From Brachycybe producta (Eukaryota > Arthropoda > Diplopoda > Playtdesmida > Andrognathidae), in assembly GCA_036925085.1 (NCBI GenBank), contig JAUPFP010000021.1, positions 3,002,027 through 3,066,026 of the forward strand: a stretch of 64,000 bases of DNA. The letters are read 5' to 3'. A program made the translations under genes and the position numbers. Numbering within the stretch: position 1 is the stretch's first letter; the number at the start of each line of letters is the position of its first letter. The notes under the pieces were generated by a model that searched no databases, was not told the DNA's origin, and saw only the letters and a list, made by a program, of their open reading frames with translations. Shown piece by piece: positions 25,401 to 36,840 of the stretch.

Positions 25401-28400
25401 ATCGACGCCAAGTTCAACATCGATAAAAACCAAGAGGCACGCCGTGTATCCAATGGTGTCGTCTCGATCAACAAAGGTTTGCCGGACGGAGTGACAATCA
25501 TCTATAATACAGACTATCAGAGGTTACCGGAAGAACGTCGATTCAATGCTCGTTTTGACATCAACAGAGCTGAACATAATTCAGACCTTGTATTGGAGAT
25601 CAATCACGTCCGTGGAGATAACAAAATTGACACGAACGTTGCGTTGACACGAGCCGACTCCGATGTTGGTTTCGAAATTGGCCTCATTGGCGACTGGGAT
25701 TTTGGTAGCGAAGATGGTTTCATCGTAGGTGCTGGTTTGGAAGTAAAAACTCCACTCGAAGGACCCTTAAGTGACTTTGCTATAGTCATAAGAGAAGGTT
25801 TAAAACGTAGCCCCAGCAGTGCAGATTTCGTTCACGAGAACAGGTTACGATTGGGTAAAGGTAACGATTTCGGTGTTCGTGCTGAATACAAGCGTAGGTC
25901 ACCGAGCCAAACTGGATTAGAATACAGTGCTACAGTTGAATTGAACACACCTTTCGAGAGTTTCTCTTCGTATCAATTTAGATACGAATTGATCGTTCAG
26001 CAAGGAGCTCCGTTTATCATCAGCGCAAAAGTCGAAGCTGACATAAACGATAGACACTTTAAATCAGTTCTTCGCTACGATATGATAGGAACCAAAGCGA
26101 ACGCTTATCTTTCGTTAGACTCTTCTCGTATTAATGGTCCCTTAGAGCTTACACTGTCCAGTAACACCGACATAAATCGTGGGAAACATGCATTTGAGGC
26201 GACAATCAACCTTGGCCCTGGGAAAGTGATTCGATATGTTCGCCACATGACTTTATCTAAGGAATACTCAGATATTGACATTGAGATTTTGACACCTTCT
26301 GAAACGACACCGAAGATCAAGATTACTGCCCAGATACGGAATCCTAGCACAAAGCAGACGCTCATAACGGTTTACGCCGATTGGGGAAAGGATAAATATC
26401 TCGAGGCCAGCGGTGAAGTGAAGGCAAATGATCAAAACGATTTCAGTGGACAGGTCAAAGTAAACAGCGCAGCCTTGAGTCTTACAGATGTTTCCGTGTC
26501 TGCAAGCGGAAATGTCATCGGACCAAAGAAGACATTAGCTTTAAAATTCAATTTTGGTCCCGATCGTGACGTCGATATCCATGCTTCGAGAGAAGTGAAA
26601 CCAGGAAACGATGGATCGATTGGAGAATTGTCTGTCAAAATTAATAGCGAAGATTTTTTGAAGATCAAGACTGACCTCGAAGACGGATCATCCAGAAAGA
26701 GTCCAATGGGTCGTTTGCTTGCATTGCGTACGGAGGTCCATAATCCGATGCTTTCTGCTGCTATTCATTTCATCATATTGTCCGAAAAGGGAATCAATCC
26801 GACCATCAAGATCTGTACTCTTGATCTGAACAAATGTATCATTGCCGAGACTCTGATCGATCGTGCAGAAGATGACCCTAAACTGGGTCCGATTGACAGC
26901 AATTACTACGCAAAGGTGATCGTACAGAGGGCACCCGGAGATACTCGTACTGTTGGACTCATTGCTAGATCGAACAGACTTCGTAATAAAGTCGAACGTA
27001 GCGTAAAGATTGCTTGGAACGAAGAAGAGAAGAAGTTCATCGGACTCGACTATGTCTCAGAAAAGACCGGTGATGCAAACAAACCTGGTTATAACAGAAG
27101 TGAGTTTGTTTTTCATAAGGCGCAACTTGCACCGCGCAAGTTGAAAGTGTTTTTGTTAAAAAAAATTTGCTTTTTTTATACGTAGAATACCAGATTATTC
27201 TTCCATCTCGTACGATCGAAGCTAGATCGGATAAGACAAGTAATGACAAGGGCTACGTATACAACCTGAATCTTTTGCTTGATGCAACACGAGAACCTAA
27301 TCGTAAACTTAGCATAAACATTGACGCTAAAGTCACATCTTCTGGTGAATCGATGACGAGGATTTCAAGGATCACCGTGAAACATCCAGAGCTGAAAAAC
27401 GTAAAGCAAGACTTATTTTTTCGCTTGTCGAACATGATTTTTAAGGCTTTTTTTGTATTTAGGATCTACTCATCACGAACGAGTTAAGAGTGAACCAAGA
27501 GAGAGTAATTTTTGCTCAAAAGACGGAATTTGATTTGACCGGCAAAAAGGTCACGATCGACATTGAAATTCTCGACGTTAATAAGTCTCCGAACGGATTC
27601 AACTACACGTATCTGTTGGGAATTCGTCAATCTGCTGCGAAGAATTTGGATCTTAAAATTAGAGGACACAGAGGTTCGAAATTTAGTTTGTTTTTATGTC
27701 GTGTTTGAAATTATAAGTGGGAGTTTCTGACACATCTTGCAGCAAAGACCGATGAAGGACGTACTTTTGGCCACGAACTCGTCTGGCTGAATAAGGACGG
27801 CGTTCCGAAGTCTTACTCCATTTTCTCAGAGGTTGACAAAGTCAACCACGTCATTAACGGAGCGGTAAAACAAGCTGGAATTACTAATTTCGTAAGACCT
27901 CGTCACATATTTCTTTTATGTCATATCCAGATCCGAACTCCTATTCGTCAATTCGACTGGAAGGGTACATATGATAAGTTGGAGCCTAATGGTCTCCATG
28001 GCGTTCGTGCCGACCTCGACTTTAACTACAACAACAAGTTGGTTCGACGCGCTCACATTGAGTATTCGGCTCGACCATCGATTAATTTGAAATACTACTC
28101 AAATCCTGCCGATATCAATCGCATGTTCCGTCTTCATGGTGGATTATTGGATGAGGAAAACTTTGAATTGTCGGCAACACGCGTAAAAGATGGTCAGACC
28201 ATCGAAGATGTGTCTCTCCTTGTTCATTTGAATTCGAGTCGAATGCTCTTTAATCGTCTTAAGTGGAGGCCTGGTATCCTGCAGAGCATTAGAGTAAGTT
28301 TTTTTTTAAGGGAGGTTACTGCGTAACTTTCGTAATCGTAAGTTTCAATGTTGTAATTTCGATTCTGCAGGAAGGAATCGATGAAAGATCTTCAGGTTTA

Positions 28401-31400
28401 TCTAATGCGGTCGAAGAAGCAGTTCAAAACTTTGCTGAATTAGCAAAGAGCGAAGTGGCTGACAAGTCGGAGGTCCTTCGTAGCACACTTAAGAATGAGA
28501 TTGTTCCAGTTCTTGCTTCTGTCGGTCAGCGATTGACTGCTATGCATGAGGAACTACAGAAAGACTTAGAACCTGGAAAACTGGACCGATTAAAGGACGT
28601 TTTAGAAACACTTTTTGGGTTTGTACCACTTTAGATTACTCAAACATCAGTAAGATTTATTTATGAATAGATTGTTTTCGAACTCTGCTTAATCTGCGTT
28701 TCTGAAGAGCAAAATTGAGTAGGAAATTGAAAGTGTGTTAGGAACTAGAATAGGTAGCTGAATCACTTTTTAATATTTTCGTGTTCATATCTTTTAAAAT
28801 AAACTTTTTATACACAAAAATTAAGAAAAGAAAATTGGCTGCTTAAACTTGGTTCGTTTTAAAATTAACATAAAAAAAGCTTATTTTAAAAGATAATAAC
28901 AGGAAAATATTCCTTTAAGTGATTTGATCTACCCTTCTAGTTTCTAAAACACTTTGAAGTTTTTCTTAAATATGCTCCTAAAAGACAGAAATAAGAAGAG
29001 TTTTAAACTTAAGAAACACGTTAATTTTAATTATAATATTTTTTTGTTTGAAATTCCCATCAGCAATTTCTTGGATGTCAATTCTCTTCTTGCAAACATT
29101 CAAGAAATCCGACAACGTTATCGTGACGCTTTGTCTGCTCGTATTGCACGATTGGGAGAAATCTTGAGTCGTCTGGGTGGAACTCTTGACGGTTTAGTCG
29201 ATAGACTCGTCAACGCCCTGGCTAACTTACCGGAAAGAATTCAAGCTTGGAGATCAAATGCTAGGTCGAGGCTTCCAGAAATGTTAGATAGGATCGGATC
29301 AATTGCTGAGAAGATTCACGCCACATTATCGGAATTCCTTCAAGATAAATATGTCAGCAAAAGTATTGCGTTGATGCGAGAAATCTGGGACGACACTGTC
29401 GAAAAAGCTAAAGGTATGTAAATACGTCATGTATTTACAAAGGTTGCTAAACAAAGCTTGCTAAATTTGAGAATAAAAAATAGCCAAATTTCCGAGGAAT
29501 TCGGGATTCTAAATATGCAAAATTCAAGAAGGAAAAAATGGGGAAAAAATATCATAAATATATAATTAAAATCGGAATTTTCAAACTTATTTATTCACAG
29601 ATCGGCATAATTAAATTGAAATTTTTCAATGTTTTCTTGAAGCAAACTTGACTAGCCTCACATACAGGGGGGCACTTTTGTTTATTTTATAAATCATTTT
29701 GTAGAATTTGTCTTAGATTTTAATTAGTTTGAGGTTATAAATTTGAGTACATCAAATATACAGATGCAGTGAAAAATTTCACAATCTAAAACAAATCTCA
29801 ATATTTTTTAAAACAAATTAATAAAAATTTTAAAATAGGGATGAAAATATCATTTTGAGGGATTTCAAAAATAAAACCTGTTTTCTCAGAAAATCGGAAA
29901 TTTAATTTTGATTGCAATTAACTTAAGATGGTTTATGAGCAGCTGATTTTGGAACACCGAGTATTCTGTCTTTCGTTAGAGCAAAATTAAGAGAAACTAC
30001 ATGTAGAATGTGTTTTACAAACTAGAAGGGGTAGCTCAATCTTTTTATAGACAACAAATGATAAAACTCACATAAAAAGCTTACTTTCATGTGAACATAC
30101 CCTTAAATGTTTGGACTACTCTTCTAGTTTTCAAAATACTTTCCAGTTTCTTAATTTTGCCCCTGAACGACAGAAGAGAGCGTTTTCAAGAGGCGTTTTC
30201 GCTGTAAAACCACCTTAATTATATTTAAATATTCGAATACACTTTTAAGTCCCGCAATTCTTTTATTTTTGTTGTTACAAGAAAGTTCTCTAATTTTCCA
30301 GCCTTACATATGAGATGAAGATTCATCTTGAATCTTTTTTGTATGTTATTGTAGATTGGCTTCAAACTTTTGGCTTTTTGGGTTCTGGTGACCATTGGGC
30401 GGATGATGACAACCTTGATGAGTTATACGAAAAGATCAAGGCACAACTTTACAAATATTCGGAACAAGAAGGAGAATTACCAAAGGTCGTGAAGGGAATT
30501 TTGACCGCTATTCGTACTGTCAAGGAAAGAATTCGTGAAGTGCGTTTTTTTTTTGCAAATTATATTGAAAATTATTTTAAAAAAACGAATTATTGATTAT
30601 TATGTTTTATTATTTTCTTCTTTTGGGGAACAAAAAAAAACAGTTGATCGAAGGCGTCTATGAAGCACTTCGTGAATATCGTGACGAACTCCTCAGTTCG
30701 TGGAGCGACATTTACAACGAATATCAGAACAATTCAGATTTCAAAGCTCTTGTCGAAGAACTCCGTGTTTACAGAGAACAACTGAGAGAGAAATATCTTC
30801 AGGACGATGACGACGACGACGATAAGAAGAGTTTTAAAACTCAAGTTCGAGAAGTCACCGATAAGGTTGTGCTTAGAGTTCGAGAACGCATCGCTTATTT
30901 GATCGGCAAAGATGGAGTTTACGATCCGGCTAACGGACTTATCCAATATTACATTCCGTTGGTGGCGCCAATTGAATCTCTTCGAGATTTACGTCAAGGT
31001 TTCTCTCTGAGACGTCTCTTTGAACGTGATGATAAACAGAGTTTGAAACAACAATTAAAGAATGCTCTGGACCGATTGAAACCACAATTGACACAAGAAA
31101 ATCTTCGAGAAATCCTTCCACCTTTTGATGGTAAAAAGTGATTTTATAGATATTTTTGGAGGCAAACACGTCAAACAAATTTTTTAAGATAAAATTCAAG
31201 TTGTTTTCAAAACTAGAATGGTAAAAGATTCTGCTAAAAGTTTTTTCTTCTCAATATCTTAAAAAATAAACAATTTATAGTTCAGTTTGAAAATGAGACC
31301 TATTTTAGCCTTATTCAAACTGTCATGAAAATATTATTTTTAAACATATCATCATGAAAAATCTTTTAGCATTTATCACCATCTATTCTAGTTTCTAAAA

Positions 31401-34400
31401 CATTTTGAATTTTTTTGTAATGTTTCTCCTGAGAAAAGTTTGCTTTGAAAATATAATTTTTTTTTATCAAAACCGCGGTTGGAATTCAAAAAGTCAAGCC
31501 ACCTCAAGGTGGTTACGTGTAAACACGTCTCGAACTCTGATTATTTTGTTTTTTAGGTGCAAAATAAACAGAAACTTGAATGTGCTTTAAAAACTAGAAG
31601 GGTATCTCATCTACTTAATGTTATTTTCATTTTGATATCTTTCAAAATTAATTTTTTATGTTAATTTGAAAATGGTCCAATTTTAAGCTGACGATGTTTT
31701 TAAATTTTCGTCTATAAAAAGTTTATTTTGAAAGATATCAAAAGGACAAGACAGTTCAGTGATTTTTCTACCTTTCTAGTTTGTAAAACACTTTTTAGTT
31801 CTCGTAATTTTTCTCTTCTGAAAGACAGACTTAATCCAGAGTTGTTGAAAACCAGCTGTTCGTAAATCATCTTAATCTGAAAATATTTGCTTTTTTTAAA
31901 TTCAGGTCATGCCGTTTTGATCGGAGAACAACATTACATGACATTCGATGGTCGCTTTTACGACTTTTCTGGTGAATGTAGTTACGTCCTAACTCAAGAT
32001 CTTGTCGACAACAACTTTACCGTGATCGTGTCCAACATCGGCGACAAAGAAGGCCGGGCAAAGAAGGAATCTGTCCTTGTCATCTCAGACTACCACAATA
32101 TTGTTATTAAGCCTGGCTTTAAGGTGTTGTTAGACGACCAAGAGGTTGAGTTGCCAGTTCAGATCGAGAAAACGGTCGTTTGGCGTAAAGGTGGCACAAT
32201 TCAAGTGGACAACAACAAGGGTTTTACGGCTGTTTATGACGTTACTCATAATCTTGTTTCGGTCAACGTTAGCGGTTTTTATTTCGGCAAAGTGGGTGGT
32301 CTTTTAGGCACCTTTAACAATGAACCAAGTGACGACTTCCGTACTCCCGAGGGACAAAATTTAACCAAGTGAGAGATGAATAAGAATGTAAAATTTTAGA
32401 TAATAAGTAATTTTTTTAAAGATATTTGCAAAAAATTCTCAAAAGAAATTTGGAACAATTAAGCAAGCCATTTAAAAATACTATAATTTCAACAATAATT
32501 TTAATATGAACAAGATGGCCGACATTTCAATCTCAATTGTGACCATGGGTAAATAATCTTGTAAAAATGGGATACGATGTGTTATGAATAGCGGATTTTC
32601 AAGCGCTGATTATTCTCCTTTTCAGAAGAGCAACACTAAAGAAAAATTGAAAATGTGTTAGAAACTAGAACAGTAGCTAAATCACTTAATAGTATTTTCA
32701 TGGTTGTTATCTTTCAAAATAAACTTTTTATGAACAAAAATTAAAATATAGCGTCGGATTAACGTTAAGTTATTTTGAAACTGACATAAAAAAGTTTATT
32801 TTGAAAGATATCAACATAAAAACACCCTTAAATGATTGAGGCCCTATCCTTCTAGGATAGGGCCCAAAATTTCTCTTAATTTTATTTATAAAAAACACAA
32901 TAATCAATGTTTGAGGGTCGCGTTTACACTTTAAAACCACATTAAGTAATATTTTTAAAAAAATGTTATAATAACAATATAAAACAATGTTAAAATTCTT
33001 TTAAATTCTTCAAAAAAAACTAAAAAAAAAAGAATTACTTATTATATCGGAGTATGTAACGAAGTACATTGGTAACTAACGATCATTTGAAATTCTTGTC
33101 GTTTTCACAGTGTTGAACAGTTCGCTAACAGTTGGGAAGTGTCCGACCATTGTCGATCGAAGTCAAACCGTGCTTCTCATTCTCTCGCTGTCTACGGATC
33201 TGAACCGTACGATTCGTGTCACAAGGCATTCACTTCGATGTGGTCTCCGCTGGAGGATTGCTTTGATACCGTTCGTTCATTTCTTTTTTTTTTGTTTCAT
33301 ATCGTACAAATCCAGTTTCGCATTTATATCTATTGAGGCCCCTAGGCGCTAAGAGATTTCGATGCCATGCTGTTTAATATTTTTTTAAAAAATAAATTAA
33401 CAAGAAACTAAAAAAATAATGACGTCACAATTTTTATTTATTTATAAATTAGTGAATTGCCAAAAATATTTTGGGGCCTCTAAAAATTGGATTCCTTAGG
33501 AGCGAGCCTAGAGCACCTAGCAGAGGCGTGGCTATGTGTAGTGCCGAGAGTGTCCCGAGTGTCTTCCCCACAAACTAATGTTTTTTGTAATTGTAATTTG
33601 CAACGAAAAATACAGTTTTTATCGAAGAACCTGGTTAGAGCCTGAAATTCATAGGTCAAATTAGCATCTAGCTTAGACTGGAACGCCAGTCTCAAATACA
33701 TTATTTTTCTGGTTGCCTTACTAATTAATATAAAATTATTACTTATTAATTAGGAAACTTAGAAATTAAATTTAAAAATAAAATGAAAATGAAATCTAAA
33801 GGTGCCTTTTGGAAACCAGCAAACTGCTCCCATTGCTCCCATAGCTATGCCACTGGCACCTAGGTCGAAAATCGCCACCGAATCGCCTTTTGTTGATCTT
33901 CTTTGCTTTTTACGTTGTAAAATTACAGGTGGATTCAGACCATTTCTTACAAGTGTGCCTTGAAGAGACTTCTCCCGCATTGTCTGCCGCCGGAGGAGAT
34001 TTCTGCAACGTTATCGGTGCTTACATTCACACTTGCGAACACCATAATATCAAGCTGAAGACGCCAGAAAAGTGCCGTTAGTAAAATTAATACTTGATTA
34101 TGTGTTTTAATTGAATTGTTAATGTTTTGATTAATCTCTTTCAAAAAAAAATCATTGTTTCATAATTGTTTAGTAATTTGTCATTCACTTTATTATAGGA
34201 ACAAATAAATTTTCATAAAATTATAAGTATACATTTTTTCGAACTTGATAATTTTCAATATTTACAGCATAATTCACCAGAGTCGTAAAATAGGAGTTAG
34301 GAATAAGTTAATACGAGTTGAGAATTAGGCGTTTTCAGGTATAAACTCTGGTCTCCTCGAGTGTCCGATCATCAAGAGATGAAAAATAAAATGGATAAGA

Positions 34401-35932
34401 AAGAAAAACCTAATAATGTACATGTACTTTTGATTTTCCAACGGCTGTTTGCTCGAATGGATTTTCCTCATTTCTTATCCCTCTCTTCAGTGATTTGCGA
34501 AAGTCCGGATGGCATCGCCTACGATGCAAGACAAAAACACATCTTGAAGGATAACAACGTACCGAGATCTGCAGACGTCATGTTCATCATCGAACAGAAG
34601 GTGTGCAACAGACCGATTCTAGTGGAATCTATGGACGAACTTGCAAGAGAATTGGATCGTGAACTTCAAGACGTGAACGGTTTCAGAGACAATCGTTACG
34701 GCGTCGTTGCATTCGGTGGCGAGGGAAGCCACGAACACGCACACACTCATACGGCACGCGGACAACTCTTTAACGATGCTCGTTCTGTTGTTTTGGCTTT
34801 AAAGAATATGGCGTTTTCTGGTACCGAACCGGGTGATGCTTTCGGAGCTATTGACTTAGCAGCTCGATATCCGTTTCGACCCGGAGTCGCAAAGATTGGA
34901 ATTATGTTTCTATGTAACCGTTGTTCTGAAAAACGCCAATCTGTGAGTTGATCTCCATATTGTTACTCTTCTTCGAACTCTGAAAGTGTTTTAGAAACTA
35001 GAAGGGTAGCTAAATCACTTAAGGGTATTTTCGTGTTGATATTTTTCAAAATAAGCTTTTTAGGGACAAAAATTAACAAAATATCGTCCGTTTAACTTAA
35101 ACTCACATAAAAAGCTTATTTTAAAAGATAGCAACGTGAAGTGATTAGACGACACTTCTAGTTTCTAAAACACAATCAGGTTTTTTTCTTAACTTTGCAC
35201 TTGAAAGACTGAATAATCAGAGTTCAACACGCCTAAACTCACCTTAAAATAATGTTAATTTAATATATCATTATAATAATTATTGTTTTTCTTAGGTGGA
35301 TTATTCGGAACTTCAACAACGTCTTTTAGAAACGGGTTTCACACTTCATGCTCTTATTCCTGAAGAATTCAAAATGAAATCAAAATCACAATTAGCCAGT
35401 CTCATAATCGGTACGCAACATTTTTGTTTTAAAAATTTGTTAGTTAAAATTTCCAAAACTTATTTTATTGTATGTTTCTTGTAGGTATCGATGCACAAAC
35501 TACGTATAAAGGCAAAGACATTGGTCAAAAAAATCTGATAGGTGAGGCCGACCTGCGGCCACACTTGACAGGTATCAAGGATTTGTGCTTTACGTTGGCG
35601 CAAGAGGTTGGTGGTTCTGTGTTCCGTTCCGATCTTTTCGAGACACGCAAGACAAACGTTGGAAAAAATGTAAAGGGTGTCTTTGTACGACGAGTTGCCG
35701 CCAACGCACAACCGGCATCGTGTCAAACGTGTTCCTGCGAGGATCTCGACTTTGATGGAGTTGGTTATCCAGTATGTAGACCGTGCATGGCACCGAAACC
35801 ACAGACGGTCAGCTAATTTATCTTAATTAAATACTAATCGTGCAAGTTATTGAACTCATTTACGTTATTGATTATTTATTTTAGTTGTATGGTTTTGAAG
35901 ATGAGAGCAGCGAAGAGAGTGATACAAATTGA
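13429..35932 (+). CDS. apolpp: Apolipophorins precursor (apoLp-II/I), large lipid transfer protein
   Basis: Secreted scaffold of lipophorin, carrying diacylglycerol and other lipids in haemolymph. Exons: 13429-13486, 14193-14234, 15559-15722, 15794-16015, 16092-16244, 17032-17227, 17305-17554, 18321-18486, 18553-18735, 18812-18961, 19287-19434, 19533-19813, 20558-20929, 20994-21199, 21267-21446, 21872-22139, 22213-22354, 23108-23368, 23457-23656, 23757-24671, 25191-27099, 27186-27400, 27463-27673, 27743-27864, 27931-28293, 28371-28618, 29064-29413, 30355-30539, 30644-31130, 31906-32368, 33111-33270, 33929-34076, 34491-34942, 35296-35410, 35485-35807, 35885-35932. All phases agree, giving about 3451 residues, the usual family size. 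Order: signal peptide (1-19), vitellogenin-type LLT module to about 640, furin site (729-732), beta-rich lipid-binding region, amphipathic helices (about 2540-2880), vWD (2883-3037), Cys-rich segment, vWA-like fold (from 3140), CxxC tail. Individual splice sites are predicted by eye. Confidence 0.93.
16310..16690 (+). repeat. Family-A element, apolipophorin intron 5
   Basis: Nearly full-length foldback. The left arm GTTTTAGAATCTAGAACGG pairs with CTTCTAGTTTCTAAAACAC on the right. Its right end runs into GTTTACCACCTTTAAGGTGG, itself a small palindrome suggesting two abutting termini. Confidence 0.75.
17738..17920 (+). repeat. Compact family-A derivative, apolipophorin intron 7
   Basis: Keeps both outer ends (TTAAGATGGTTTATGAACAG on the left, GTCTACACTTTATAATTACC on the right) but has lost most of the central arms. 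An internal-deletion derivative of about 180 bp. Confidence 0.6.
19966..20208 (+). repeat. Foldback MITE (family F), apolipophorin intron 12
   Basis: A ~240-bp near-continuous palindrome. GCACACAGAGGCAAC...AGCGACAAAATG at the left pairs with TTTGTCGCTAAAATG...GTCGTCTGTGTTATGC at the right. Inner arms GTCGCAATGTATTTTATA and TAAAACATACATTGCGAC also pair. It is unrelated to family A. Confidence 0.75.
20228..20500 (+). repeat. Family-A element, apolipophorin intron 12
   Basis: Adjacent to the family-F element. Left arm GTGTTAGAAACTAGAACAG, right arm TTAGTTTCTAAAACACTTTC, central AAATAAACTTTTTATAGAC. The outermost termini are eroded. Confidence 0.7.
20729..20740 (+). other. Furin site separating apoLp-II from apoLp-I
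   Basis: Codons for R729-H-R-R732 in exon 13 match the RX(K/R)R furin consensus. They lie where insect apolipophorin precursors are cut, near residue 700-720. Cleavage would give an ~80-kDa N-terminal apoLp-II and a ~300-kDa apoLp-I. The surrounding segment (residues about 695-745) is charged and probably an exposed loop. Confidence 0.8.
21510..21790 (+). repeat. Family-A element, apolipophorin intron 15
   Basis: Arms GTTTTAAAAACTAGAAGAG and CTTTCTAGTTTCTAAAACAC. The left arm block is duplicated in part near 21565-21590. Confidence 0.7.
22485..22860 (+). repeat. Family-A elements, apolipophorin intron 17
   Basis: A partial copy (22485-22600) is followed by a fuller one starting with GATGTTTTATGAACAGCGGA near 22619. 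The right arm of the second is weak, ending around TTTCTATACTTTTAATCCAC. Confidence 0.6.
24709..25120 (+). mobile_element. Tigger-type MITE, apolipophorin intron 20
   Basis: A 412-bp element begins CAGTGAAAACCGTTTAATAC and ends with the inverse, GTGTTAAACAGTTTTTTACTG. It is flanked on both sides by TA, the target duplication of Tc1/mariner/pogo elements. The inside is made of about 2.5 tandem units of ~162 bp starting AATACGAAATTC (24724, 24888, 25049). It has no coding capacity and must be mobilised in trans by a pogo/Tigger transposase. Confidence 0.8.
28655..29000 (+). repeat. Family-A element, apolipophorin intron 26
   Basis: Arms GTGTTAGGAACTAGAATAGG and CCCTTCTAGTTTCTAAAACAC, centre AAATAAACTTTTTATACAC. 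Nearly full length. Confidence 0.75.
29925..30225 (+). repeat. Family-A element, apolipophorin intron 27
   Basis: Starts TTAAGATGGTTTATGAGCAG and ends CGTTTTCGCTGTAAAACCACC, so both outer termini are recognisable. The central stem is shortened. Confidence 0.7.
30803..30823 (+). other. Seven-aspartate tract in apoLp-I
   Basis: Codons for D2774-D2780 followed by two lysines, inside the helical C-terminal region of apoLp-I. Six of the seven codons are GAC, with one GAT, so the tract is a trinucleotide-type run that could vary in length between individuals. Confidence 0.75.
31190..31425 (+). repeat. Family-A element (short), apolipophorin intron 29
   Basis: Arms TTTTCAAAACTAGAATGG and CTATTCTAGTTTCTAAAACA. 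Outer ends are missing. Confidence 0.6.
31497..31880 (+). repeat. Family-A element, apolipophorin intron 29
   Basis: Second copy in the same intron. Begins CCACCTCAAGGTGGTTACGT and ends AACCAGCTGTTCGTAAATCA, and its right edge lies about 25 bp before the vWD exon acceptor. It may supply part of that splice region. Confidence 0.7.
31906..32368 (+). other. vWD domain exon of apolipophorin
   Basis: Exon 30 encodes residues 2883-3037. It shows the vWD pattern HYMTFDGRFYDFSGECSYVL, then a beta-rich core, then FYFGKVGGLLGTFNNEPSDD. The usual CGLCG disulphide-reductase-like motif is absent (GGLLG instead), as in other apolipophorins. Confidence 0.9.
32570..32950 (+). repeat. Family-A element, apolipophorin intron 30
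   Basis: Left end TGTTATGAATAGCGGATTTT; arms GTGTTAGAAACTAGAACAG and a right arm replaced near 32845-32870 by a perfect palindrome (GGCCCTATCCTT / mirror). Right end GTTTACACTTTAAAACCAC. Confidence 0.75.
34491..35410 (+). other. vWA-like Rossmann segment of apolipophorin
   Basis: Exons 33-34 (residues 3140 to about 3328) show the alternation expected of a vWA fold: strand SADVMFIIEQ, strand RYGVVAFGGEG, FNDARSVVLALKNM, the GDAFGAIDLAARY helix, strand VAKIGIMFLCNRC, then LLETGFTLHALIPEEF. The metal-site DxSxS motif after the first strand is missing (EQKVCN stands there). This is inference from pattern; some apolipophorins are known to have conserved sequence after vWD. Confidence 0.55.
34960..35262 (+). 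repeat. Family-A element, apolipophorin intron 33
   Basis: Arms GTTTTAGAAACTAGAAGGG and CACTTCTAGTTTCTAAAACA; ends CAACACGCCTAAACTCACC. It occupies most of the intron between the two vWA-like exons. Confidence 0.75.
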
Positions 35933-36118
35933 GATTTTGTATCGATTGTAAGTCACCTATATATATATATATATATACGAGCGTAAAAGATCCGTGTTCA
36001 TCATTGTAATGTTTAATAATTTACTAAGTGGTCAGAGGTCATTGTAATAATTTTTAATTACATGTGTCTGCCAGGGATATGATTATTACATTGTGTGACA
36101 CAAATATCATTTTTTCGT

Positions 36119-36124
36119 AATAAA
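36119..36124 (+). terminator. Polyadenylation signal of the apolipophorin gene
   Basis: AATAAA about 187 bp after the stop codon, overlapping a second AATAAA. It is the first canonical hexamer downstream and gives a plausible short 3' UTR. A short TA repeat lies between stop and signal (35959-35978). Confidence 0.6.
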
Positions 36125-36361
36125 TAAATTAATTATAAAACACAAAAGTGAATATTAAGTAGACACATCTATAGGAATATACATGAATAAAATTATTTTT
36201 ATTACAAAGAAAAATGCAATATATGATTTATTTTATACAAAATAGGGAGTTTGGATTTCAATTTATTTTCAATTTAAATTTTAGTATAATTTTGCTGTAA
36301 AACGTTTCCTTGACATTTTTGCGCCCGAAAAACCTATAAATCCTATAAAGCCATTTTTAGT

Positions 36362-36575
36362 ACAGGCATCTGTAGACAGCCTCAGAATTTTTTTGGCTCC
36401 GCCCTTTTATGAGCGTCATCAATTTCTAATTGGTTAGTTACTGGGTCAGTAACAAACCAATTAGAAGACAGGCATCTGTAGACAGCGTCACTGATATCTA
36501 ATTGGTTGATATTTGGTCTGACGCTCATAAAAGGGCGGAGCCAAAGAAATTCTGACGCTGTCTACAGACGCCTGT
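36362..36575 (+). mobile_element. Foldback MITE family B, diverged copy
   Basis: Begins ACAGGCATCTGTAGACAGC and ends GCTGTCTACAGACGCCTGT. It carries GGCTCCGCCCTTTTATGA and its inverse. Flanks TTTTTAGT and CTTTTAGT differ at one base. A second internal ACAGGCATCTGTAGACAGC at 36470 shows partial duplication. It has no perfect TGACGTCA core, unlike other copies. Confidence 0.7.
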
Positions 36576-36799
36576 CTTTTAGTTGGTTGCCATTTGCCGC
36601 GGCAGAAGAAGGCGCTAGTGACGTCAAAGGGGTTTGACATAAAATTTAGTATTGCATCACTCAATATGATAGAAAAGGGATGATATGAAATGTTCTTAAC
36701 AATTTAAACAAAAGAATTCCAGCATTCTTTTTGTTGTTACCCCCCCCCCCCTTTTTATAGACAAAATGGCACAAGCTTCAATATTTCGTCAACCCTTAA

Positions 36800-36840
36800 T
36801 TCGTGTTAAACCTTTTTTTCTACTGCATACATTATTTTAT
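36800..36840 (-). repeat. Tigger-type terminal repeat fragment
   Basis: On the minus strand it reads CAGTAGAAAAAAAGGTTTAA followed by CACGAATTAAG, close to the ends of the MITE at 24709. Only one end is visible, so this is a solo fragment. Confidence 0.4.

Noticed and set aside
35958-35980. Short TA repeat read as a promoter
   Set aside because: It lies in the apolipophorin 3' UTR and no gene starts behind it.
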